From Zea mays (Eukaryota > Streptophyta > Magnoliopsida > Poales > Poaceae): a stretch of DNA of 64,000 nucleotides. A program made the position numbers and the translations under genes. The notes under the pieces are model-generated. The model saw only the letters and a list, made by a program, of their open reading frames with translations, had not been told where the DNA came from and ran no database searches. Location: positions 84,068,683 through 84,132,682 of the forward strand of contig NC_050096.1 of the NCBI RefSeq assembly GCF_902167145.1. The letters are read 5' to 3'. This document shows, in pieces, positions 34,931-43,818 of this stretch. Position 1 is the stretch's first letter. Each line of letters opens with the position of its first letter.

Positions 34931-35932
34931 AATATACTCTGGCAAAACAACCTTCGTCAGAAAACATCTTAATTCAAAAAATAATAAAAAGTTAAGAGTT
35001 TTACCTTAAAATTAGCATAGAACAGGCTACCGGCGACATGTTGTCGCCGGTACCTGCAGAGGTCCGCCTCAATCTTCGGCAGGCCAACATTCTTCGAGAA
35101 AGGCCTAACGACCTTTGCCTCGGTTCGATTCCGAAGGCATCTCAATTTCCCTTCTTTGACTCCGCCAAACAGCAAAGCCCCTGGTTTGTACCCACAGGAT
35201 ACTGCATATTTCTTCAGTTCTTCTTTTTCAGTTTCTGATAACTCTTGCCCTAGTATATCTTGAAAATTGAAGTTTTCCTCTTCCAAAGTAACTTTAATTT
35301 GCTCTTTTCCTTTCTCAATTGTTGTGTCCACCGCGGCCGCAGCAGCTTCTTCCTCAGCCATTTTTAGAAGCATGTTATCAATTTCACCAAGTGTGGTTTC
35401 TAGATCAGAATCTTCGGCGGTTTCGGCTTTGGCACCTTCGGCTCCGGTGGCTGCAGCTTCGGCAGCACCAGCGTCTTCAGTAATTGGTATTTTTGACGCC
35501 AATGCTGGCGGCGGTGTCTGATGAATAACATCGCCCACTTGGATAATTCTCCGTTTTTTCAGCTTAGCAGGACTTTCCGTTGCCGAAGGCTCCTTTTTCT
35601 TCTGAAAAAACTTCGTTAGTTGTGGCGCCAGCGGACTTAGCTTGATAGGCAAAGGTTCAGTCATTACCTTTAGAATTTCTTCCACATCGATAGCAGAAGG
35701 CGTCGCAGGAGCTTCTCCTTCTTGGCCCGACGTTTTTGGTTTCGGGGCCGTAGCTTTCCTTTTCTTTGAAGTAGCTATCTTCGGCTCAGGGCTCAGCTTT
35801 CTTTTCTCAAAAACTTCTTTGTCTTTTTTAGCCAATTTCAGTGGGCTCAGCTTCGGAAATTGGGACAGTTTCAGTGGCTTCGATCTCATCTCCCTCACGA
35901 TCAACCCTGGTAGTGGAGCGCACTCTAGCCAT
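34931..35932 (-). pseudogene. Grande antisense gene, 5' part (exon 1, intron, start of exon 2)
   Basis: The minus strand opens with ATG 35932 (MARVRSTTRV). It needs a frameshift between about 35865 and 35830 to enter the long frame reaching 35005. The product is Lys/Pro/Ala/Glu-rich with an Ala run (EEEAAAAAVD) and no enzyme motif. At 35005 the phase-0 sequence AAG|GTAAAACTC looks like a splice donor, and TTTTGCCAG|AG at 34939 a matching acceptor, giving a 66-nt intron. Exon 2 continues for 8 bp and is then cut by Huck-A at 34930; the frame resumes at 21170. I recall an antisense gene ('gene 23') in published Grande copies. Other families of the Tat lineage also carry antisense ORFs here. Confidence 0.62.
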
Positions 35933-36126
35933 TTGATTATGAATTTCTAGAAGTTTTTTTTTGAAATTAATGACCTTTTTTCTGAAGCTCTTCTTGTGAC
36001 GAAGCAGAATCCGAGGTGGTGCTTCGTTTGAGTGCAAGGATCAGGCTTCGGCTATGGTTAAATTCCTGGCAGCAAAACAGTGCAATAGCAATGAATGCTA
36101 TGGTAACTTCACACCTACTCGTCTGT

Positions 36127-36133
36127 TTATATA
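36127..36133 (-). promoter_or_regulatory. TATA box for the Grande antisense gene
   Basis: The minus strand reads CACTATATAAACAGACGAG. It lies about 200 bp upstream of ATG 35932, inside Grande and outside its LTRs, and faces the antisense gene. No other TATA-like sequence lies between it and the ATG. This is an inference from position and sequence only. Confidence 0.5.
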
Positions 36134-36390
36134 GTGCTGCAGGTAAGAAGGTGAATCGTCAAGTCTCCTACACCGGACGAACAGTCGCTCGCACCCATTG
36201 AACGGTGGGCCACAAAACCCGAGAAGGTGAATCTGCATGGTGGGACCACTCCGCGCTCGGAAATTTTATCGTTTCCCGGCAACGAGCTCAGGGAAGGTGT
36301 TTTTCGGACCTTCGGCTTCCCGAAGCCTAAGAGACTTTTTCACGGATCAAGCTCGTTACGAAAAATGATCTAGCACCGCGAAGAGGCTAC

Positions 36391-37018
36391 TGTTGGGGCC
36401 ATGCTTCGTCGCCGAAGGTCCTGCAGGAAGAAACACCTTCGGCAAATCCGTTTAAACATAGTGCCGAAGCTACCACTCATGAAGCTTCGGTACTGTAACG
36501 TATCTGAAGACAAAGGTTCGAACCGACTTAAAGATGAAATGACTTCTTAGTCCATAAGGGTCTGAGTCATAATTGTAATCTTTTGTCAGGGGCATGATTG
36601 TAATTTCTCACAGGCTGCGTCATGTGCCTATAAATAGGTGAACAGTACTCATTTACTGTTCACGCAATCCTGTAATCATCGACGCATCACACTGGAATTA
36701 TTGTTCTTTGCCAAGGCAAAGGTATAAATGTACCTAAATATTATGTTTTAATACTTAAGTTTGTATAATAAAATATATGTATAATAATATTTGTCTTTGG
36801 TATAAATCTCTTTAATGTTTCATGTTCTAGCATTGTTTACATTGTTTTATAGATCTAATCACGAAGGTAATACCTTCGTGATATTTTGCTTTTGGTCTTC
36901 GTCCGAAGTTCATTATATCCTAAGGGAGATAATGCTTTAGTGGACGAAGGGCATTAACATTTAACATTTTATGTTGCCTTGTTCTTAATTCTTAGCATTT
37001 GAGAACAAGTCCCCAACA
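36391..37018 (+). repeat. Grande 3' LTR
   Basis: 628 bp, collinear with the 5' LTR. The bases before it (AAGAGGCTAC) are a weak polypurine tract of the form also seen in Huck (GGGGGCTAC). It ends CCCCAACA and is followed by the second TTGCC copy. The stretch 36140-36390 upstream of it contains no gene. Confidence 0.92.
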
Positions 37019-37023
37019 TTGCC

Positions 37024-38267
37024 TATGCTACTTACCATGGCTTTAAGCTCTATCAAATGGACGTGAAAAGTGCCTTTCTCAATGGACCTATCAAGGAAGA
37101 GGTATATGTTGAGCAACCTCCCGGCTTTGAAGATAGTGAGTACCCTAACCATGTTTATAAACTCTCAAAGGCGCTTTGTGGGCTCAAGCAAGGCCCGAGA
37201 GCATGGTATGAATGCCTGCAAGATTTTCTTATCACTAATGGCTTCAAAGTCGGTAAAGCCGATCCTACTCTCTTTACTAAACTGTTGCAAAAGACTTGTT
37301 TGTATGCCAAATTTATATTGATAGTATTATATTCGGGTCTACTAACAAGTCAACTTGTGAAGAGTTTAGTAGGATCATGATACCAAAATTCGAGATGTCA
37401 ATGCTGGGGGAGTTGAAGTATTTTCTAGGATTTCAAATCAAGCAACTCCAAGATGGCACCTTCATCAGCCAAACAAAGTACATTCAAGACACACTTAAGA
37501 AGTTTGGGATGAAGGATGGTAAACCCATCAAGACACCCATGGGAACCAATGGGCATCTCGACCTCGACACGGGAGGTAAATCCGTAGATCAAAAGGTATA
37601 CCGGTCGATGATAGGATCTTTACTCTACTTATGTGCATCTCGACCAGATATTATGCTTTCTGTATGCATGTGTGCAAGGTTTTAGGCAAATCCTAAGGAA
37701 GTTCACCTTAGAGCCGTGAAGAGAATCATGAGATACTTAGTTTACACTCCTAAGTTTGGGCTTTGGTACCCTAAGGGATCTACCTTTGATCTAATTGGGT
37801 ATTCCGATGCCAATTGGGCCGGATGTAAAATTGATAGGAAGAGCACATCAGGGACTTGTCAATTTCTGGGGAGATACCTGGTGTCATGGGCTTCAAAGAA
37901 ACAAAACTGCGTAGCTCTTTCTACCACCAAGGAAGAGTACATTGTTGCAGGTCATTGTTGCGCGCAATTACTTTGGATGAGGCAAACCCTTAGGGACTAT
38001 GGCTACAAATTGAGCAAAGTCCCTCTCCTATGTGATAATGAGAGTGCAATCCGCATGGCGGATAATCCCGTTGAACACAGCTGCACTAAGCACATAGACA
38101 TCCGGTATCACTTTCTGAGAGATCACCAGCAAAAGGGGGATATCAAAATTGCTTATTTTAATACCCAAAACCAATTATACGATATCTTTACAAAGCCACT
38201 AGATGAGAAAACTTTTAGCAAACTTAGGAATGAGCTAAATATACTTGATTCTCGGAACTTTGATTGA
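37024..38267 (+). pseudogene. pol: Copia A pol, part 3: RT end and RNase H (broken)
   Basis: The frame resumes after one copy of TTGCC with YQMDVKSAFLNG and LCGLKQGPRAW. A frameshift near 37290-37310 precedes the catalytic box, which reads YIDSIIFGS instead of the usual YVDDIIFGS. The second frame continues through KYFLGFQIKQ and SLLYLCASRPDI, with TAG at 37683-37685. RNase H follows from LIGYSDANWAG to the CDNESAI and HIDIRYHFLRD blocks and ends at TGA 38265-38267. It could not make active RT even without the stops. Confidence 0.9.
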
Positions 38268-39148
38268 AACATTGCACACATAGCTCATTTATATACCTTT
38301 GATCATGTCTCTTTCATTGAGTGCAAATGCATATTTCTTATTCTTCTTGCGCCAATGCTAAGACTAATGTGTTTTAAGTGTATTTCTATACTTAGTCTTA
38401 CATTGAAAGGGAAATGGAGTACTCGGCAAAGACAAGGCTTGCACTCCAACTGTGACAATATCGTTTACCCTTTGCCATTACTCCCACAAGCTCTAAATGG
38501 TATGACCCTTCACTCATATTTATATTACCATTTGCGAGAAAGATGCTCAAGGGCTCTCAAAGTCTCCGTTTTTGGCGATTAATGCCAAAGGGCGAGAAAG
38601 TATTAAGCCCAAAGCAAAAGGACCACATCACCACCATTTCAATTTTTTTCGACATGTAATTTTAATTGGTATTCTTCAATTGGTATTTATTTCAATTGAT
38701 GTATTCTCAAATTAGTTTGATATCAATTGGTATATATGTTTCACTTGATTTATGAAAGTAAAATTTCAAATTGATATCTCAAAACGCTCTTGAAAGCTAA
38801 GAGGAGAACTTCATTCAGGGGGAGTTTTATTTAGTCAAAGGAAAAGCATTTGAAACAGGGGGAGAAATTTCAAATCTTAAAAATGCTTCTTGAATATCAT
38901 TTCTATACCTTTGACTATTTGCAAAAAAGACTTTGAAAATATTTTCCAAAAATATTTGCAAAACAAGTGGTGCAAAAGTGGTCCAAAATGTTAAATAAAA
39001 GAAAAGGCAATCCATTCATATTTAGTGAGATTTTCAATTGGTTTAACTACAAGTAACCTATGCACATTCTAAATGCAAACTAGTTACATTTCTGCACTTT
39101 ATATTTGTTTTGGTTTGTGTTGGCATCAATCACCAAAAAGGGGGAGAT
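38268..39148 (+). other. Copia A 3' non-coding region with three PPT-like tracts
   Basis: No coding signal is seen. GGGGGAG occurs at about 38819, 38859 and, next to the LTR, 39140-39146 (AAAAAGGGGGAGATTG). The last is the functional polypurine tract by position. Repeated upstream PPT-like tracts are a reported Sirevirus feature. Confidence 0.75.
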
Positions 39149-40344
39149 TGAAAGGGAAATAGGGTTAACCATTTCCTATAATTAATTTTGGTGGTTGATA
39201 GTCAACACAAACATATGGACTAACTAGTTTGTTCTAGAACTCATGTATTACAGGTGCATAAGGTTCAACATAAACGAAGAAAATAACCAAGTTAGGAACA
39301 CAATTTTATTGGAGCAAAAGGAATCGAGTGTGCTGAAAATTGGCGCACCGGACTCCCTGGTGTGCCACCGGACAGTGTCCGGTGCACCAGGACCGTATAG
39401 ATGTCAACCAGCGACTCTCAGGAATTCCAGGGCGCGCTCCGCTATAAATCACCGAACTATCTGGTGTGCCACCGGACTGTCCGGTGAGCCAGCGGGCAAC
39501 GGCTATCCAGCACCAACGGTCGACTGCAAAAGTACCTGCCATGGTGAACAGTGCACAACAGAGTCAGAGCAGCGAAGTCAGAGGGGCACCGGACTATCCA
39601 GTGCCGCAAGAGGACATAGCCTCCAACGGTCGACCAGCTCTGAACCCTAACGGTTGGGTGATGTGGCGGTGCACCGGACAAGGAACAATGCCTGTCCGGT
39701 GGCGCACCGGACTGTCCAGTGCGCCCATCGCCAGTAGCCTCCCCAACGGCTATGAAAGTGGTTGAGGACTATAAATACCCCAACCACATCATTCATATCC
39801 ATCCAAGCATTTCAAACATCTCAGTCAATACAAGAGCAAAAGACTCCACTCCAAGACACATCAAATAGATTGAATCATCTCTAAGCCTTCAAATCAACTC
39901 AATTCCATTAGGGACTTGAGAGAGGGTGTTTTTGTGTTCATTGTTACTCTTGTTGCTTGGCTTGGCCTTTTTCTTTTCTTACTCTTATTCTGAACTGCTT
40001 TGTAAGCGAGGCAAGAGACACCAAGTGTGTGGTGGTCCTTGCGGGGTCTTAGTGACCTGTGAGATTAAGGAAGAAGGCTCACTCGGTCTAAGTGACCGTT
40101 TGAGAGAGGGAAAGGGTTGAAATAGACCTGGTCTTTGTGACCTCCTCAACGGGGACTAGGTTCTTTGGAACCGAACCTCGGTAAAACAAATCACCGTGTT
40201 CATTCGCCTTGATTCTTGTTTGATTTGTTTTCCCCTCTCTTTCTGACTTGAATTTAATTCTAATGCTAACCCTCGACCTTAGTGCTTGCTTAAGTTTATA
40301 AATTTCAGATTTCGCCTATTCACCCCCCCTCTAGGCGACTTTCA
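39149..40344 (+). repeat. Copia A 3' LTR (1,196 bp)
   Basis: It starts TGAAAGGGAAAT right after the PPT and ends CTAGGCGACTTTCA. It has a TATA box at 39770-39777 (ACTATAAATACCCC) and several CACCGGAC ... GTCCGGTG palindromes (39366-39384, 39471-39485). The bases following it, ACAAT, should be the target duplication, but the left copy is outside the window. Confidence 0.9.
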
Positions 40345-40678
40345 ACAATGATCTTATCATGAACATTAATAAACCAACAATAATAGTGGAAAATGATCAT
40401 AATTCAGTATAACATTAATCCCAAAACCAGGAAGAGAAATAGCAAGTCTACCTAATAGTTTTCATTTGTTTGCAAGGTGAGAGGTAAACAAAGCTAGGGT
40501 AACCTATTAGGTCCCATTAAATTAACCTGAGCATGTCACAGTGATTAACAAGAACATTATTAGGTAAAGAAAAGTGATCAAGGGCACAACTTGCCTGTGA
40601 CTTGAGATTACAGGTACTTCACCAAGTTGGTCTTTGGGTTTCTCGTGACCTCGCTGCTACTCGTAGCAATACATATAA
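40345..40678 (-). repeat. Level 0 gypsy LTR, fragment 1
   Basis: AT-rich non-coding DNA between copia A and the solo LTR. Its order of words (GGTAAACAAAG ... AAGGGCACAACTTGCCTGTG) parallels 5590-5700 of the LARD-like LTR (GGTAAACAAGG ... GAGGACACTTGCCTT). I read it as part of the same old minus-oriented LTR that ends at 58797. This is an inference from weak similarity. Confidence 0.45.
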
Positions 40679-40683
40679 ATAAA

Positions 40684-41888
40684 TGAAAGGGAAATGAACT
40701 TAACCATTTTCTATAATTAATTTTGGTGGTTGATGTCCAACACAAACCATGTGGACTAACTAGTTTGTCTAGATGTCTTTTATCTCAGGTGCATAAGGTT
40801 CAACACAAACTAAGAAAGAAATCTAGTTAGGGACTCAATCAAAAATTGGAGCAAGACTTAGAGTGTGCTGAAATTTGGCACACCGGATAGTGTCCGGTGC
40901 ACCAGGCCCGTACAGACCCAAACCAGCCACTCTCGGGAATTCCAGGGGCAGCCTCTGCTATAATTCAACAGACTGTCCAGTGTGCCAGCGGAGCAACGGC
41001 TCCTTGGGCGCCAACGGTCGTTTTGTCAGATGAACAGTGATGAATAGTGTCACACATAAGTCAGAGCGCAGAAGTCAGAGGTCACCAGACTGTTCGATGC
41101 AGCAAAAAGACAAGCGGCTCCAACGGTCAACTGCTCCAAACCCTAATGAATGTGCTGACGTGGCGCACACCAGATAGTGAATAGTAGCTGTCCGGTGCGC
41201 CACCGGACTGTCCGGTGTGCCCATCGCCAGCAGACTTCACCAACGGCTAGGAAGTGATTGGGGGCTATAAATACCCCCAACCACCTCATTCAAAGCCATC
41301 CAAGCCTGATGAAATATTCATTCATTGCAAGAGCAAAGTGCAACACTCCAAGACACAATCAAAGCAATCAATCCACTCAAAGTTCCCAAAATCAACGCTA
41401 GTGCTTAAGGGCTTATGAGAGGATCATTTGTGTTTTTGTTGCTCTTGTCACTTGGATTGTCTTCTTCCTTTCTCATTCCATTTCTCAAGTGCTTTGTAAA
41501 GCTAAGCAAGAGACACCAAGTGTGTGGTGGTCCTTGCGGGGTCTTAGTGACCCGTGTGATTAAGGGAAGGCTCACTCGGTCTATGTGACCGTTTGAGAGA
41601 GAGAGAGAAAGGGTTGAAATAGACCCGGCCTTTGTGGCCTCCTCAACAGGGACTAGGTTCTTTGGAACTGAACCTCGGTAAAACAAATCACTGTGTCTAC
41701 TCGCTTTGATTCTCGCTTGATTTGTTTGCCCTCTTTCCTCTCTCTAACGTTTCCTTGCTAGTATTAATTTGAGCTTGCTCCCATACGTCATCCACATACT
41801 TTAATTCTAACGCTAATTCTGGCCCTAGTGTGTGTTTAAGTTTATAAATTTAAGGTTTCGCCTATTCACCCCCTCTAGGCGACTTTCA
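40684..41888 (+). mobile_element. Solo LTR of a Sirevirus-type copia element
   Basis: A full 1,205-bp LTR (TGAAAGGGAAATGAAC ... CTAGGCGACTTTCA) related to the copia A LTR is flanked by a perfect target duplication ATAAA (40679-40683 and 41889-41893). There is no PBS or PPT beside it, so it is a product of LTR-LTR recombination. TATA box at 41266-41273; a CACCGGACTGTCCGGTG palindrome at 41201-41217. Confidence 0.93.
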
Positions 41889-41893
41889 ATAAA

Positions 41894-42193
41894 CAAGGAG
41901 TACATAAAAATTACAGTACACCAAACATGAGAAATTAACTGTGTAATAATATTCTATACGCCGCAACGAGATCGTAGGCTCAAGAACCACTAAAATCAGA
42001 GTTACGGTTAAGAAGATATGGTTTTCGGAAGATTTTAGTGATTAAGTAATTAACAACTATATTCTATGTTGATTAATGTAAATCATTTGTGGAAAGAAAT
42101 AACTAATTCAACTTTAATATAAGTTATCACTTTATTAGGGATCTTTTGCTAATCAAATTATATTTATAGTCAGATTACTTTGCTAGAAGGATT
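41894..42193 (-). repeat. Level 0 gypsy LTR, fragment 2
   Basis: AT-rich, non-coding. The stretch with TACGCCGCAACGAGATCGTAG and GTTACGGTTAAGAAG occupies the place of the 5930-5990 block (AGTCACGCGAGG, GCTACGGTCGAGAAG) in the LARD-like LTR. It is interrupted on the right by Huck-B. Confidence 0.4.
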
Positions 42194-42198
42194 AATCT

Positions 42199-43818
42199 TG
42201 TCGGCGTTTCGAGACCGGGGGGTCCCTAAGCCGACGAGTGAAATGTCGCCGCGTGCCCCAGCCCAGATGGGTCGGCGCGAGGCCGAGCGCGAAGGGGGGA
42301 AGTGAGGTGGCCGGAGATGGGCGTGAGAGAGGTGGAAATCCCGCGGCCTTCGTGTTCGTCCCGCGCCCAGGTCGGGTGCGCTTGCAGTAGGGGGTTACAA
42401 GCGTCCACGCGGGAGAGGGAGCGAGCGGTCTCACGCGAGCGCCTGTCTCGTCCTCGTCCCCGCGCGGCCAACCCTCTCTAAGAGGGCCCTGGTCCTTCCT
42501 TTTATAGGTGTAAGGAGAGGATCCAGGTGTACAATGGGGGGTGTAGCAGAGTGCTACGTGTCTAGCGGAGGAGAGCTAGCGCCCTAAGTACATGCCGTTG
42601 TGTCAGCCGGAGAGATTTTGGCACCCAGCTGGTGTGATGTCGTGGCCGTCGGAGGAGCGCTGGAGCCTGGCGGAGGGACAGCTGTCGGAGCTGTTGAGTC
42701 CTCGCTGATGTCCTCTTGCTTTCGTAAGGGGGCTGAGAGCCGCCATCGTCACAGAGTATGTGGGGCGCCATCATTGCCTATCTGGCGAAGCGAGCTAGAT
42801 GGGACGCCGGTCTTGTTCCCCGTGGCCCGAGTCAGCTTGGGGTAGGGTGATGATGGCGCCTCCTATTGACGTGGCTGGTCTGCGCCCTAGGTTGGGTGGT
42901 GTGGAAGCTCCTCCGAAGCCGAGGTCGAGTCTGTCTTCCGTGGCCGAGGTCGAGTCCGAGCCCCTGGGTCGGGCGAGGCGGAGACCGTTGGCTGAGGCCA
43001 GGGCAGAGTCCGAGCCCTGGGGTCGGGCGAAGCGGAGTTCGTCGTCTTCTGGGGCTGAGCCCAAGTCCGAGCCCTGGGTCGGGCGGAGCGGAGTTCGCCG
43101 TCTTCCGCGACTTAGCCCGAGTTCGAGCCCTGGGTCAGGCGGAGCGGAGTTCGCCGTCTTCTGGGGCTGAGCCCAAGTCCGAGCCATGGGTCGGGCGGAG
43201 CGGAGTTCGCCGTCTTCCGGGACTTAGTCTGAGTCCGAGCCCTAGGTCTGGCGGAGTGGAGTTCGCCGTCTTCTGGGGCTGAGCCCAAGTCCGAGCCCTG
43301 GGTCGGGCGAAGCGGAGTTTCCTATGGTGCATGCGCCGGGCCTGACTGCCTGTCAGCCTCACTCTGTCAAGTGGCACCGCAGTCGGAGCGGAGCAGGCGG
43401 CGCTGTCTTTCTGTCAGGTCGGTCAGTGGAGCGGCGAAGTGACGGCGGTCACTTCGGCTCTGTCGGCTGAAGGGCGCGCGTCAGGATAAAGGCGTCAGGC
43501 TGCCTTTGCATTAAATGCTCCTGCGATTCGGTCGGTCGGCGCGGCAATTTGGTCAAGGTTGCTTCTTGGCGAAGACAGGGCCTCGGGCGAGCCGGAAATA
43601 CGTTAGCCGCTGGAGGGGGGCCTCAGGCGAGGCGGAGATCCTTCGGGGTTGGCTGCCCTTGTCCGAGGCTAGGCTCGAGCGGGGGCGTGATCGTGTCCCT
43701 CGAATGGACCAATCCCTGACTTAATCGCACCCATCAGGCCTTTGCAGCTTTATACTGATGGGGGTTACCAGCTGAGAATTAGGAGCCTTGAGGGTACCCC
43801 TAATTATGGTCCCCGACA
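42199..43818 (-). repeat. Huck-B 3' LTR (1,620 bp)
   Basis: Has five full 56-bp units beginning at 43034, 43090, 43146, 43202 and 43258, the same number as its partner. The polypurine tract reads GGCTCGGGGGCTAC on the minus strand at 43819-43832. Confidence 0.92.

Larger units (their letters stand above)
14996..37018 (+). mobile_element. Grande-like Ty3/gypsy element (Tat lineage), gag-less, split by Huck-A
   Basis: Two 628-bp LTRs (TGTTGGGG ... CCCCAACA) lie at 14996-15623 and 36391-37018. The target duplication TTGCC is perfect (14991-14995 and 37019-37023) and lies in copia A RT. Without Huck-A and its TSD the element is about 8.3 kb, roughly 5.5 kb shorter than the size I recall for Grande. 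Gag is absent. Pol order is protease, RT, RNase H, second RNase H, integrase. A long 3' region holds short tandem repeats and an antisense gene, both of which I recall as hallmarks of Grande. Confidence 0.87.
632..40344 (+). mobile_element. Copia A: Sirevirus-type Ty1/copia element, host of three nested insertions
   Basis: The element runs from the last 20 bp of a 5' LTR (632-651) through a primer-binding site, gag, protease, integrase, RT and RNase H to a complete 3' LTR (39149-40344). Protease and integrase precede RT, which is the copia order. Removing the two dated insertions with their duplicated target bases (4381-14293 and 14996-37023) rejoins the pol frame and leaves about 6.6 kb of internal sequence. 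The LTR end (CTCTAGGCAACTTTCA), the iMet-type PBS and the GGGGGAG polypurine tract fit Sireviruses. All coding parts are broken. The left target-site copy is not visible. Confidence 0.88.

Noticed and set aside
39243..39765. Open frames of 66-135 codons in the copia A 3' LTR
   Set aside because: They lie in U3 over palindromic repeats upstream of the TATA box and are not conserved in the solo LTR.
42795..43377. Long repetitive frames over the 56-bp minisatellite (Ser/Pro/Gly/Arg repeats)
   Set aside because: A 56-bp unit cycles through frames. The apparent repeat proteins arise from the U3 minisatellite and are not genes.
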